This document shows positions 51,492 through 60,676 of a DNA stretch of 64,000 nt, one piece after another. The stretch is taken from NCBI RefSeq assembly GCF_050433445.1, contig NZ_JBNPXF010000003.1, forward strand, positions 62,001 to 126,000. Direction: 5' to 3'. Made by a program: the position numbers and the translations under genes. The number at the start of each line of letters is the position of its first letter. Position 1 is the stretch's first letter. The notes under the pieces were generated by a model. It had not been told where the DNA came from, searched no databases, and saw only the letters and a program-made list of their open reading frames with translations. The stretch comes from Kroppenstedtia sanguinis. Its GTDB lineage: Bacteria; Bacillota; Bacilli; Thermoactinomycetales; DSM-45169.

Positions 51492-53333
51492 TCATTTAGG
51501 ATCTAGTTTATAGAGCAACCAAATCTGTGCAATCCCCCCAGGAATATCATCCCAAACACCCACATTTGCTCCGCTGTCTATACTGGCTCCACTGACATCT
51601 AACGCTTTTCCATTGAGCACATTGACCAGTTTGTAATAACCATCGCCTGTATTTCTTATTTTCCATTTCTGTGAAGTTGACTGAGTCCAATCCTGAATGT
51701 TTACATGGCCCGATTCCTCATTTAAAGATAATACTTTATCACTTTCGGAGTGGATGATTTTATACGTAGCGTCCCCGATGTCGACAATTTCCCAGCGCTG
51801 AGAAGTCCCACCCTTTGAATCGTCCCATGTTCTGACGTTGCTGGATTCCGCCTCTACGTCTAATGCTTTACCGCCGTTTGGATTTATCAATTTGTATTCT
51901 TTGCCGGATTCAATCGAGACGGTGACTTCGCCGTTAATTTCAATGGAGTCAACTTCAACAGAACCTTTTTCTTTTTTAAATTCAATGGTGTTGTCGTAGC
52001 CTTTACGAAGATCTACTTTCATTTCCACTGTACCAAAATCTTTGCCTGTATAAGGATATTTCAGACTAGTGGCGGGATTTCCGTTAACGGATACGGAGTT
52101 TGTCGCATCCGATGGGTCTTCATTTGAATATTTGACCGTCATGGTATAGGTCCCGGCCGCTGGAACATTGACATCCTGGATGAGCAGTTGGCTATCTTCC
52201 TGATTCAGGGTTACGGTTTTTCCGTTCGAGGCGTCTTTTTTCTCATTTAATTTCACTTGCTTCATGATCCCGTGTTCGGCTTCAATGGTGTATTCACTCG
52301 ATGGAACCTTTAATGGGCCGATTTCTGGATCTCCAAAATTCGGATGATCGTCCTCGTTCCATGTGAATTTTTGTACTCTGGTTGGACGGGCTCCACACCC
52401 TTGGTCGGGGGCGCTGTTTCCATGGTATACGATCCAATCTTCTGTTCCGTCTTTCGATTTGACAAATGAATTGTGCCCAGGGCCATAGACCCCGTTCTTC
52501 TCTGATTTACTAAATACGGGATCCTTTGATTTTGACCAAGAATCCGGGTCTAACAAATTACTGTCATCTGCAGCCGTTAGCATCCCCATTGCATATTCGT
52601 CTTCCCAACAGGCACTTGCTGAATAAACGAGATATAATTTCCCGTTTCGCTTCAAAATAATAGACCCTTCGTTGACATGCATTCCTTTCTTTTCCCAATC
52701 GTATTCCGGATAGGTTAAGATCACATTTTCTCCTGTTAGGGTCCATGGATTAGACATTTTCGCAATCGCAACTGCACTGCCGTGCTCACCGGACCAGTCT
52801 CCATATGCGGCATACGAAAAATACAACTGGCCCTGATGTTCAAAGACGGTTCCGTCCAGTCCAGAATATTGGGTGTTTATTTTTCCTTTCTCTACCCACT
52901 CTCCTTTTAAAGGATCGGCGGACGAATTCTCAAGAACGTATATGCCACGGCAGTCATCTCCACATCCTGTGTTTGCGGTGTAGTAGATATACCACTTTCC
53001 GTTAACAAAATGGATTTCTGGCGCCCAGATATCTTTTAAGTTTGCAGGTGGGGTCCAAACTGTTTTTCGCTCGCCCAGGTCTATCCCTGTCAGTGTTCTA
53101 GATTTCCAGAGATCGAGACGATTACCTAAAGTTCGGGTGAAATAATAGTAACCATCACTATGAACCATGGCATAGGGGTCTGCGCCAGCTATATTGATTG
53201 GATTTTCGAATGTAGATGTGGAAGCAGTATAGGTATTTTCGGGGCTTGAACCTTGTGTTTCTTTGGGACTGACAAAAAAGAGAAGCCCAACCGAAAATAA
53301 CAGAAATACAGAGGTCAATATCAGCCCTGTCAT
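51492..53333 (-). CDS. Secreted GH43 glycosidase with CBM and ricin-type lectin domains
   Basis: 613 residues from the ATG at 53333, which has AAAGGTGAT upstream. N-terminal signal/anchor helix (MTGLILTSVFLLFSVGLLFF). Five-bladed GH43 domain: 'AGADPYAMVHSDGYYYF' (general base Asp), 'DIWAPEIHFVNGKWYIYY', 'DGTVFEHQGQLYFSY', 'HVNEGSIIL' (catalytic Glu), 'VYGPGHNSF'. Then a CBM6/35-like module ('YTIEAEHGIMKQVKLNEKKD') and a C-terminal ricin-B trefoil with three QxW repeats (SQRWEI, SQKWKI, AQIWLL). Probably an arabinan- or xylan-side-chain enzyme. AT-richer than neighbours. Confidence 0.9.
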   Translation of the reverse strand: MTGLILTSVFLLFSVGLLFFVSPKETQGSSPENTYTASTSTFENPINIAGADPYAMVHSDGYYYFTRTLGNRLDLWKSRTLTGIDLGERKTVWTPPANLKDIWAPEIHFVNGKWYIYYTANTGCGDDCRGIYVLENSSADPLKGEWVEKGKINTQYSGLDGTVFEHQGQLYFSYAAYGDWSGEHGSAVAIAKMSNPWTLTGENVILTYPEYDWEKKGMHVNEGSIILKRNGKLYLVYSASACWEDEYAMGMLTAADDSNLLDPDSWSKSKDPVFSKSEKNGVYGPGHNSFVKSKDGTEDWIVYHGNSAPDQGCGARPTRVQKFTWNEDDHPNFGDPEIGPLKVPSSEYTIEAEHGIMKQVKLNEKKDASNGKTVTLNQEDSQLLIQDVNVPAAGTYTMTVKYSNEDPSDATNSVSVNGNPATSLKYPYTGKDFGTVEMKVDLRKGYDNTIEFKKEKGSVEVDSIEINGEVTVSIESGKEYKLINPNGGKALDVEAESSNVRTWDDSKGGTSQRWEIVDIGDATYKIIHSESDKVLSLNEESGHVNIQDWTQSTSQKWKIRNTGDGYYKLVNVLNGKALDVSGASIDSGANVGVWDDIPGGIAQIWLLYKLDPK

Positions 53334-53548
53334 ATTTTTGATCACCTTTTTTAACCAACCTTTCGCTGAAAAGTGAATGGTGTGAACACGCAATTTTTTT
53401 ATTCGTTCGACTCCAATTATATCACTTTGAGAATAGATTAGTAGTAAGATTATGAATATTGATGTAGTAAGTTTTACAACGAACCTTGCGACGCAGCCGA
53501 AGTGATCCAAAAGACCGCTATTCCATTGCTTGCATCAGGCGTATATAT

Positions 53549-53664
53549 GCAGGTTTCTACAAAGGCGAAAAAGCAGCTGACTACAGATGTGCCTATGGGA
53601 CGATTTAATCTTTACCCAAATGATCCAATCAAAAACCAGGACCCGTTGCGGGTCCTGGTTTTTA
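53549..53664 (+). repeat. Copy of the GH92 3' end and its terminator
   Basis: About 115 bp aligned with 51206-51316, including 'AAGCAGCTGACT.CAGATG' and 'CCAAATGATCCAATCAAAAA' and the whole terminator. The frame is broken and the coding part diverged, while the terminator is nearly identical. It lies past the GH43 gene, so the GH43 gene is bracketed by two GH92 tails. Confidence 0.8.
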
Positions 53665-53697
53665 AGTGAGGGGCGGGCGAGTGGAGGTTTCACTCCT

Positions 53698-54609
53698 TCA
53701 GCTGGATCGCCCAATCTGTTGGGCGATCCGATCAGGCGCTTCGAGGGGAAGCATATGGCCAGCTCCTTCGATCCAAACCAAATCAGCTTTCAGGCGTTTC
53801 GCCAGCTCACGCCCTCGGCTGGGAGGTGTTAACAGATCCCGTGTCCCATGGACCACCGTGACCGGAACGTCGATGGTCTTCAGATGGCGTAAGTCCATCC
53901 GTTGCATCGCATCCAGGATCCCGCTCCTAACATGGGGCTGGCAGGAAATAAAGTGGTCCCGTGTGTTTACAATATCTGCCTGTCGTGCCTGGGAGCCCAG
54001 AGATCCGCGGACGAAGAGCAGGCCGAGTCGTCCTCTCATCACCCGCTCCAACAAAGGGCTACCAATCACCGGTGTAACCAGTTTACGGAGTCGGTTCATT
54101 CCTACCCCGTATGCAGCTGTTGCTACCAGGAAGACCTCGCGTACATGTTGGTGAATACAATCGGGATGATGGATCGCCATGGCCTGGATGGCCATGCCTC
54201 CTAGGGAATGGCCTGCTACGAGGGCTCCCTTTGCATCGAGTGTCTGGAGAACGAAAGCCAGATCCGCACCGATCCGGTGAATGCTCATCCCTTCGGCACC
54301 GACTGTCGAAGCGCCGTGACCTCGCTGGTCATAGGACAGGACGCGGTATCCACTTTCGACGAGACGTTCTGTCACTGCGGCCCAAATGAAACGGCTGCCA
54401 GTCCAGCAATGGGAAAGTACGACGAGTGGCCCGTCTCCTCCCTCCAACACGGCGGACAGGATGGCACCATCGTCAGTTGTGATAGAGAGGGGTTTCCCTT
54501 GAACAGAAGCATCTATCTCAGATGCCTTTACACCTGCGTTGCGATTCGCCGCGGGAAGTATCCATGGCGTCAACTTGTCGGGAACGAGCATTTCCTGAAA
54601 AGATGTCAT
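53698..54609 (-). CDS. Alpha/beta hydrolase
   Basis: 303 residues, single alpha/beta-hydrolase domain: oxyanion region 'VVLSHCWTGSRFIW', 'YDQRGHGAST', nucleophile 'VAGHSLGGMA', acid in 'VVHGTRDLLTPP' and His in 'EGAGHMLPLEAP'. No signal peptide. The substrate is unknown (esterase, lipase or haloperoxidase-like). ATG 54609 after TTGGAGGTG. The 'SHCWTGS' variant and high GC resemble actinobacterial homologues, hinting at transfer, but this is only an impression. A palindrome GCCCAATCTGTTGGGC lies across its stop. Confidence 0.9.
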   Translation of the reverse strand: MTSFQEMLVPDKLTPWILPAANRNAGVKASEIDASVQGKPLSITTDDGAILSAVLEGGDGPLVVLSHCWTGSRFIWAAVTERLVESGYRVLSYDQRGHGASTVGAEGMSIHRIGADLAFVLQTLDAKGALVAGHSLGGMAIQAMAIHHPDCIHQHVREVFLVATAAYGVGMNRLRKLVTPVIGSPLLERVMRGRLGLLFVRGSLGSQARQADIVNTRDHFISCQPHVRSGILDAMQRMDLRHLKTIDVPVTVVHGTRDLLTPPSRGRELAKRLKADLVWIEGAGHMLPLEAPDRIAQQIGRSS

Positions 54610-54758
54610 CCACGCACACCTCCAACCTGATTTCCCCTATGCACTTCTTTTTTCTCGGTTTCCCCTCGATTTCCTTTTATACCTATTCTACCGAGTGTGA
54701 GTTCCCTTGGATCTATGCCAAGCACATCGGTATCATCCCTGGGAACTATCTATTGTCT

Positions 54759-54803
54759 GGACGTGTTGATCATACTTTAGGCAGGAACTAAGGTCGGGAT
54801 GGG
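54759..54803 (+). mobile_element. Solo left part of a type A MITE
   Basis: GGACGTGTTGATCATACTTT then AGGCAGGAACTAAGGTCGGGATGG, matching the first 45 bases of copy 1 (11568). The rest is missing. The surrounding gap 54610-54940 has no gene. Confidence 0.65.
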
Positions 54804-54940
54804 GTTTCATATTTCGTTTTCGTTGTTCTACCAATCTTAAATCACTCCATGTGAACCCCAACCCTTCCTGTATAGTATGGGGGGAGAAGCGACTCTAGGC
54901 ACGCTTGTGTCCTGTGGGTATGACGATTTTCACAACGCTT

Positions 54941-56323
54941 TTAGGCGACGGAGGGGTCTTTTTGTTCGGGAAGATGGGGTGCGAATCTTTTTTGTATGAT
55001 TAGCAGGCGTATCCAGAAGCCGAGAAAAGCACAGGTCAGACCGATGGTGATGCCCAGCCAAAAGCCGAAGGGACCCAAGTGGGTGAAGGCAGCCAGCCCG
55101 TAACCGACTGGCATCCCGATTCCCCAATAGGAGATAAACGCTGTGATAAATGGAACCGTAACATCTTTATAACCGCGGAGTACCCCCTGAAGTGAGGCTT
55201 GAGCAGCATCTGAAAGCTGGTAAAAAATCGCGAAGATCAAGAACTGTTTCACCCAAGTGATCACTTCCGGATGATCCGTATAAAAGCCGGCGATCCATCC
55301 GCGGAAAAAATAAAGGAAAACCGAGGCGCAAGCGATTAAACCCATGGCCGAGAGCACACCAAAGTGACTGTATTGTTTTGCATCTGCAAACCTTTTGGCC
55401 CCGACTTCAAAACCGACCACAATCGTTAAAGCCATCGAAATACTTAAGGGAATCATAAACAGGAGAGATGTAAAATTGATGGCGGCTTGGTGGGCAGCAA
55501 CGATTACGGTATTGAACATCATTCCCATCATTAGCGTGACCACGGCAAAGATACTTGACTCAAAAAAGACGGAGAGCCCCATGGGGATACCGATGGCCAG
55601 TTGATCCTTCCAGGCTTTCACAGAGGGAGCAAACCAACGGACGAACAGGGCATATTTGCGCATCACATCCACCTTGAAGGTGATTACGACGGCGATGGTA
55701 AAGATCAGCCAGTAAGTGATCCCACTAGCATATCCGGAACCGATGCCCCCCAGTTGGGGAAAACCGAACTTCCCGAAAATCAGCAGATAGCTCAGCCCAA
55801 TGTTGAAGGGAACCGCGAACAACATAATCATCATCATGATCCGGGTATGTCCTTGGGAATCAAAAAAATAGCGAAGCACATTGGCTGCGAACAGGGGGAT
55901 GATGCCGATGGACAGTCCGATCAAATAATGCTTGGCGATGTGTTGTACTGCGGGATTTAGATTCATCAATGAAAGCAGGGGTTCCAGAAATAAGATCCCG
56001 GCAAGTACAACGGTGATGGCGAGCAGGACCGATAAATACAGGGCCTGTGTGACGGTACCGGATATTTTGTGATGTTTGCCGCCGCCGATTAGCTGAGAAA
56101 CAATCGGTGTGACAGACATCAGAATCCCATTGATGCCGGTGAAGATAGGCATCCAGAGACTGGATCCGATGGCCACGCCGGCCAGATCATTCGTTCCGGC
56201 TTGACCTGACATCATCGTGTTAAACAGGTTCATGGAATATAAGCTGATTTGTGTAACCAAAATAGGCCATAAGATCACGAAAAACTGAGAGATTTTCTCT
56301 CTCATCGTTGCAGTTTGATGCAT
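54941..56323 (-). CDS. MATE family multidrug/Na+ antiporter
   Basis: 460 residues, about 12 membrane helices in two MatE halves: 'FFVILWPILVTQISLYSMNL', 'GIGSGYASGITYWLIF', 'IPMGLSVFFESSIFAVVTLM' and 'SYWGIGMPVGYGLAAF'. It exports cationic drugs or metabolites against H+ or Na+. ATG 56323 has AAAAGGAGGACG upstream. A strong hairpin with T run stands 50 bases before the start (56371-56414), so attenuation is possible. Specificity is unknown. Confidence 0.92.
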   Translation of the reverse strand: MHQTATMREKISQFFVILWPILVTQISLYSMNLFNTMMSGQAGTNDLAGVAIGSSLWMPIFTGINGILMSVTPIVSQLIGGGKHHKISGTVTQALYLSVLLAITVVLAGILFLEPLLSLMNLNPAVQHIAKHYLIGLSIGIIPLFAANVLRYFFDSQGHTRIMMMIMLFAVPFNIGLSYLLIFGKFGFPQLGGIGSGYASGITYWLIFTIAVVITFKVDVMRKYALFVRWFAPSVKAWKDQLAIGIPMGLSVFFESSIFAVVTLMMGMMFNTVIVAAHQAAINFTSLLFMIPLSISMALTIVVGFEVGAKRFADAKQYSHFGVLSAMGLIACASVFLYFFRGWIAGFYTDHPEVITWVKQFLIFAIFYQLSDAAQASLQGVLRGYKDVTVPFITAFISYWGIGMPVGYGLAAFTHLGPFGFWLGITIGLTCAFLGFWIRLLIIQKRFAPHLPEQKDPSVA

Positions 56324-56370
56324 CCGACGTCCTCCTTTTCTCCAAAAAAATCATGAGGTCTAGATCATTC

Positions 56371-56414
56371 AAAAAGAAGTAACCCGCACCCTTCTCAGGT
56401 CGCGGATTACTTCT
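56371..56414 (-). terminator. Terminator-like hairpin in the MATE leader
   Basis: On the minus strand AGAAGTAATCCGCG ... GCGGGTTACTTCTTTTT: a stable stem ending in a T run, placed between the upstream region and the MATE RBS. Either it ends a leader or upstream transcript, or it is an attenuator. The rest of 56324-56676 shows no gene and no riboswitch class that I can name. Confidence 0.7.
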
Positions 56415-56676
56415 CGCGTGTGATGATCGCGGATCATGTAGTTTAGGTGGCAGGGATGGCTCCGCCGCTGTTCCAGTTCGTATGCTCAAGATATCACAGA
56501 GACGGGTGTTTCGTCCAGCCTGGGCCAGAAAGGGCGGATGGAAGGTCATGTTTCAGATCGACTCCCTCAGCAGGTGTGGTTTTTAGAAGAGGGCTTGTTC
56601 GTCGGGACGGATTCATCGCACGATCTTTCATCATGAATAATAAACAGGGAGTAGAATAAGAGGAAAGGGGATCATC

Positions 56677-56865
56677 ATGACAGGGATCCACAGGTTACGA
56701 AAAGTTCTTAGGCAGACCGGCTTGCATCATGAGCTGACCCATCGTCCTCCAGAGAAGCGTTCTGTTGCTGTCGCCAAAAAGGGGAGAGCCGTCCAACGCA
56801 GTTACGGGCCCCATCAGTCCACTTGCTTATGGAAGGGAAAAGAGGTTTACAAGAAAACCAGATAA
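56677..56865 (+). CDS. Small basic hypothetical protein
   Basis: 62 residues, strongly basic (MTGIHRLRKVLRQTGLHHEL; KKGRAVQRSYG), rich in His/Arg/Lys, with one Cys. ATG 56677 after AAAGGGGAT. A proper terminator (56882) follows 16 bases after the stop, which supports a real short gene. No family is recognised. Confidence 0.6.
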   Translation: MTGIHRLRKVLRQTGLHHELTHRPPEKRSVAVAKKGRAVQRSYGPHQSTCLWKGKEVYKKTR

Positions 56866-56881
56866 GGTTTGAAACATAGCA

Positions 56882-56914
56882 GGAGCACCCTGGAGCGGGA
56901 TGCTCCGATTTTTG
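56882..56914 (+). terminator. Terminator of the small basic gene
   Basis: GGAGCA CCCTGGAGCGGGA TGCTCC followed by GATTTTTG. Confidence 0.8.
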
Positions 56915-57031
56915 TCTGGGAGATGGAATGCTTTTCAAAGAAAATCCCAAGCAAGGAGGAGTATAATGGCTATAGTTTAATGAATGGAAAGGAGGGAGGG
57001 CCATCCTTTCCGATGAGGGATTTCCGGCCCG

Positions 57032-57712
57032 ATGCCCATGAAGATCCTGTTGATTGAAGATGATCTCCCGTTATTGGAATCTCTGCAGCGGATTTTGGAG
57101 AAGGAATTTGAAGTGGAGACAGCGGCGGCAGGTGATCAAGGTTTGTTTCTCGCTGAGCAGAATATTTATGATCTGATCGTTCTCGATATCATGCTGCCGG
57201 AGATCCATGGCCTGGACATCCTGACCACACTTCGAAGAAAAGAGATCGAGGTGCTGGTGCTGCTGTTGACTGCCAAGGACAGTGTAGAGGATAAAGTGAG
57301 GGGATTGGATCGGGGGGCGGACGATTATTTGGTCAAGCCTTTCGATGTACAAGAATTGCTAGCTAGAGTCCGTGCTCTACTGCGTCGCAGGGGGGCGTTA
57401 AAAACAGATGGAATCTTGCGATACGGGGCGATTCAATTACACCTGAAAGAACAAGAAGGGGAAGTGAATGGTTTTCCGCTACAACTGACGGAAAAAGAGT
57501 TCCTCCTGCTGGAATTTCTCATGCAGAATGCGAAGCAGATCTTAACGAAAGAGCAGCTATATGATCGGGTTTGGGGATTTGATTCTCTGACCTCCCTTTC
57601 GATCGTGGAGCTGTATATTCATTATCTTCGCAAAAAATTATCCGCGCAGGGTTTGGACGGAGTGATTCATACGATCCGCGGTGTGGGCTATATGTTGGAG
57701 GATCGGAGATAA
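57032..57712 (+). CDS. OmpR/PhoB family response regulator
   Basis: 226 residues: receiver domain with acidic pocket 'LIEDDLPLL', phospho-acceptor Asp in 'LIVLDIMLPE' (about 53), Thr in 'LLLTAKD' and Lys in 'YLVKPF'; then a winged-helix C-terminal DNA-binding domain ('LTEKEFLLLEFLMQN', 'VELYIHYLRKKL', 'IRGVGYML'). The start is ATG 57032, with GAGGGA upstream; ATG 57038 is an alternative. A TATAAT at 56962-56967 may be the -10. It ends right before the kinase gene. Confidence 0.93.
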   Translation: MPMKILLIEDDLPLLESLQRILEKEFEVETAAAGDQGLFLAEQNIYDLIVLDIMLPEIHGLDILTTLRRKEIEVLVLLLTAKDSVEDKVRGLDRGADDYLVKPFDVQELLARVRALLRRRGALKTDGILRYGAIQLHLKEQEGEVNGFPLQLTEKEFLLLEFLMQNAKQILTKEQLYDRVWGFDSLTSLSIVELYIHYLRKKLSAQGLDGVIHTIRGVGYMLEDRR

Positions 57713-58936
57713 ATGTTCCGTAAAACACAAATCCTCCTCACGCTGCAATATGCGGCTGTGTTTATGCTGATCGTCAGCTGTCTGGGGGCTTTTTTATACT
57801 GGTACATGGAGAAACAATCCTTTGCCAAGATCGACCACTCCCTGTTGCTCAGTGTCCAAGCGGAAGAGGAACGGCTACGGGGGACTGGAATTTCCGCCCC
57901 TTCGTCGTTGGACCCGCTCATCGGTAAAATCATATGGGATGAAAACAACCGTGTGGTTTACACCGAAGCTCCTTTCTCGTCGATCATCGAAAATCTTCAT
58001 CCTGAAAAGACAGACGGAGAAGTACATACCCTTGAAGCAGAGGGGTTTACTTTCCGGTATCTAGCGGTTTCAGTACAGACTTCCGAGGGGCCTTGGGTGG
58101 TTCAATCGATTCGTAATATCGATGCGGAGATGATGACCCTTCGGGATATGCGCAATAATATTATCATCGGTTGTGCGCTGTCAGGGGTGGTTGCACTGCT
58201 GGCGGGTTATTTTCTTGGTAAACGGGCGCTCATACCTATTCGGCAGGCCTGGGAAGTCCAACAACAATTTGTGGCCGATGCTTCACACGAGTTGCGCACC
58301 CCCCTGACCGTTATACAAACGAGAACGGAATTACTCTTGCAACATCCCCATCAAACCGTGCAAGAAAAAAGCGATGACATTTCTACCATCTACCGTGAAA
58401 CCCGACGGGTTCGCCGATTGGTGAATGATCTTTTAACATTGGCACGCAGTGATTCCAACCAATTGGAATTGGATCGACAAGCTTTTGATGTGAGTGAATT
58501 ATTGAGTGAAGTCGGGGATCATTTTAGTGAATTGGCGGAATTAGAGGGCATCACCTTTGAAATCCATATCCAATCCCGTCTTTTTTGCAACGGAGACCGG
58601 GAACGAATCCATCAGTTGCTTGTCATCTTGTTGGATAATGCGGTGAAGTTTACCCCTTCTGGCGGGGCTGTTTATTTAAGCTGTGGCAAAAAGGGGTCTC
58701 AGCTGTTCATTGAAGTAAGGGATACGGGAGTAGGTATTTCCGAGAAAGACTTGCCAAGGATCTTTGACCGGTTTTATCGGGGAGACCAGGCGAGAGGCCG
58801 CAGGGATGGTGGAACAGGTCTGGGGTTGAGCATTGCCCGATGGATTGTGGAGAAGCATAGAGGCAGCATCTCGGCCAAAAGTAATTCCGAAGGAACCACG
58901 TTCACAGTTAAATTGGTGGCTGTAGCAGGAACTTGA
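57713..58936 (+). CDS. Membrane sensor histidine kinase
   Basis: 407 residues: TM1 (about 9-30), an extracytoplasmic sensor of about 110 residues, TM2 (about 143-165, IIIGCALSGVVALLAGYFLG), phospho-acceptor His in 'DASHELRTPLTVIQ', N box 'LDNAVKFT', G boxes 'RDTGVGIS' and 'GGTGLGLSIA'. There is no clear HAMP domain. ATG follows the regulator stop directly. It faces htrA across a shared terminator, which recalls CssRS control of htrA; the signal is unknown. Confidence 0.93.
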   Translation: MFRKTQILLTLQYAAVFMLIVSCLGAFLYWYMEKQSFAKIDHSLLLSVQAEEERLRGTGISAPSSLDPLIGKIIWDENNRVVYTEAPFSSIIENLHPEKTDGEVHTLEAEGFTFRYLAVSVQTSEGPWVVQSIRNIDAEMMTLRDMRNNIIIGCALSGVVALLAGYFLGKRALIPIRQAWEVQQQFVADASHELRTPLTVIQTRTELLLQHPHQTVQEKSDDISTIYRETRRVRRLVNDLLTLARSDSNQLELDRQAFDVSELLSEVGDHFSELAELEGITFEIHIQSRLFCNGDRERIHQLLVILLDNAVKFTPSGGAVYLSCGKKGSQLFIEVRDTGVGISEKDLPRIFDRFYRGDQARGRRDGGTGLGLSIARWIVEKHRGSISAKSNSEGTTFTVKLVAVAGT

Positions 58937-58965
58937 GTATTTTTTCGACTGATGTGCCAGACACA

Positions 58966-58996
58966 TAACTCCCCGCTGTTGTCAGCGGGGAGTCGT
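58966..58996. terminator. Shared terminator between kinase and htrA
   Basis: ACTCCCCGCTG TTGT CAGCGGGGAGT followed by CGTTTTA. Convergent genes on both sides. Confidence 0.85.
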
Positions 58997-58997
58997 T

Positions 58998-60161
58998 TTA
59001 TCCTTCCTGCAGGGTCACTGTAGTATTCTGTTTTTTACCGTTCCGGTAATAAGTCACCTTCATGCGGTCGCCGATCTTTTTTTCTTTTTGCAGATAGGAT
59101 TGCAATTGGGAGCCGTTTTTTATCTTTTTGTCGTCTAGAGCGACAATCACATCTAAGCGATGGAGACCGGCTTTGGAGGCGGCACTACTGGGGCTGACAT
59201 CCAGGATGACCACCCCATCCGTGACGGAATCGGGTAGCTGGAGAGTGATTTGCCTGTCTGTGGCAGCAATCGTATCCAAATCTTTCAGGGCGATCCCCAT
59301 GAAGGGGCGTTTCACTTTCCCATATTGGATGAGCTGATCGAGAATCGGTTGCGCCTCGTTCGCCGGAATGGCAAATCCCAAACCTTCCACTCCTTCTTTT
59401 GAAACCTTCATACTGTTGATCCCGATCACTTGACCGGCGGTGTTGATCAGCGCTCCACCACTGTTTCCTGGATTGATTGCAGCATCGGTTTGGATCACCT
59501 CCATGGACAAGTGTCCGGAGATATTGATCTTGCGGTGGGGTGAGCTGATCACCCCGGCAGTGACGGACTGGGAGAACTCGATTCCCAGGGGGTTCCCAAT
59601 GGCGACAGCGGGTTCTCCCGCTTTAAGAGTATCCGAGTTTCCAAACTGAGCAACGGATGTCACCTGTTTATCGGGGATTTCCAAGACGGCCAAGTCGGTG
59701 ATTTCATCACTGCCTAGTACCTGACCCTTTACCTTTTTTTCGGTTTTTCCGTCATGTACCACCACGATCACCTCATCTGATCCAGCAACCACGTGATGGT
59801 TAGTAACTACTCGTGCCTTTCCCTCCTTTTTTTCAAAGATGATCCCGGAGCCGGTCCCTTGTTCTTCAGATTGCAAACCAAAAGGATCCTCATTTTTTTT
59901 GCGGTTGACAATCCCGACCACAGCGGGCTGAACTTTTTTCACGCCTTCGGTGATGTTGCTGTCTACATCGACACTCACCTTTTGTACTGGCCCCGCTTTC
60001 TCCTCGACAGCACGGGATCCAACGGATGGATTCGGGGAAAAGAGAGGGGTTTGGGTAAACAGTGTCAATGCCAAAATCCCGCCCACCAAGCCTGAAACCA
60101 GCCCGGTAAGTAAATGGAAGTCACGTTTGCGGGTGCGATCCGATCGGTCGTAAAATCCCAT
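58998..60161 (-). CDS. htrA: HtrA-like membrane-anchored serine protease
   Basis: 387 residues: cytosolic basic N-terminus, a membrane anchor (about 20-40, LLTGLVSGLVGGILALTLF), a trypsin-like domain with His in 'VTNHHVVAG', Asp in 'ITDLAVLEI' and Ser in 'NPGNSGGAL', then a PDZ domain ('VTDGVVILDVSPSSAASKAG', 'LDVIVALDDKKI'). It degrades misfolded secreted proteins at the membrane. ATG 60161 is 9 bases after GAGGAGG; the TTG reading from 60170 is less likely. Confidence 0.95.
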   Translation of the reverse strand: MGFYDRSDRTRKRDFHLLTGLVSGLVGGILALTLFTQTPLFSPNPSVGSRAVEEKAGPVQKVSVDVDSNITEGVKKVQPAVVGIVNRKKNEDPFGLQSEEQGTGSGIIFEKKEGKARVVTNHHVVAGSDEVIVVVHDGKTEKKVKGQVLGSDEITDLAVLEIPDKQVTSVAQFGNSDTLKAGEPAVAIGNPLGIEFSQSVTAGVISSPHRKINISGHLSMEVIQTDAAINPGNSGGALINTAGQVIGINSMKVSKEGVEGLGFAIPANEAQPILDQLIQYGKVKRPFMGIALKDLDTIAATDRQITLQLPDSVTDGVVILDVSPSSAASKAGLHRLDVIVALDDKKIKNGSQLQSYLQKEKKIGDRMKVTYYRNGKKQNTTVTLQEG

Positions 60162-60535
60162 GGTGCACAACCTCCTCGGTGTTCATGATGTGACAATGAA
60201 CAGATATTATTATGGAGAAGAAAGCTTGGGATTTTCTTAGAAAGCTCTCTGTGGCTTAGTCTGGAGGAAGACTTGCAGAAGGAATCCAGCTGTCATAGGA
60301 AGGACGAGCCCTTGTACTCCTGAGACTCTCAGCAGAGGACAGTTGGTACACGAAAAATTATAGGAATATGAAGTCATCGATTCAATGGATGCAAAAGGTG
60401 CAAAACCCAATTTATGAGATTGAATACATTCTATTATTTTAATTGGATTCCGTTTCTTTTTTAATCACCGACAGGCTAAAGGGAAAAGAGTTTGAACATA
60501 CCGATTCACCCCAAAGAATTGGAGATGTTCTTTTT

Positions 60536-60553
60536 TTGTTCGTTTTTTCACAA
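60536..60553. promoter_or_regulatory. Possible Rex operator upstream of cydABCD
   Basis: TTGTTCGTTTTTTCACAA: the right half is the perfect Rex half-site TTCACAA, and the left half keeps TTGT. Rex senses NADH/NAD+ and represses cyd operons in Bacillales. The 505-base gap 60162-60676 otherwise shows only AT-rich sequence with no ORF of note. Confidence 0.4.
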
Positions 60554-60676
60554 TCAATATGCCATATATTGAACACTCTTCAGTGGGTCCCTGTGGAATA
60601 ATAATAATAGATCGACAAGTTTTTTTGCTTGGTTCAACGCTGTTAAAACTTTGGAGGGGAAAGGTGGAGAAGCAGT

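Noticed and set aside
51362..51499. 45-codon ORF between the GH92 and GH43 genes
   Set aside because: A GGGGGGTAGG precedes the ATG, but the product looks random and it overlaps the GH43 3' end; another frame of the same stretch is equally open.
56330..56680. Known riboswitch (guanidine, SAM, preQ1) upstream of the MATE gene
   Set aside because: Only the terminator hairpin is clear; no conserved aptamer core could be matched by eye.
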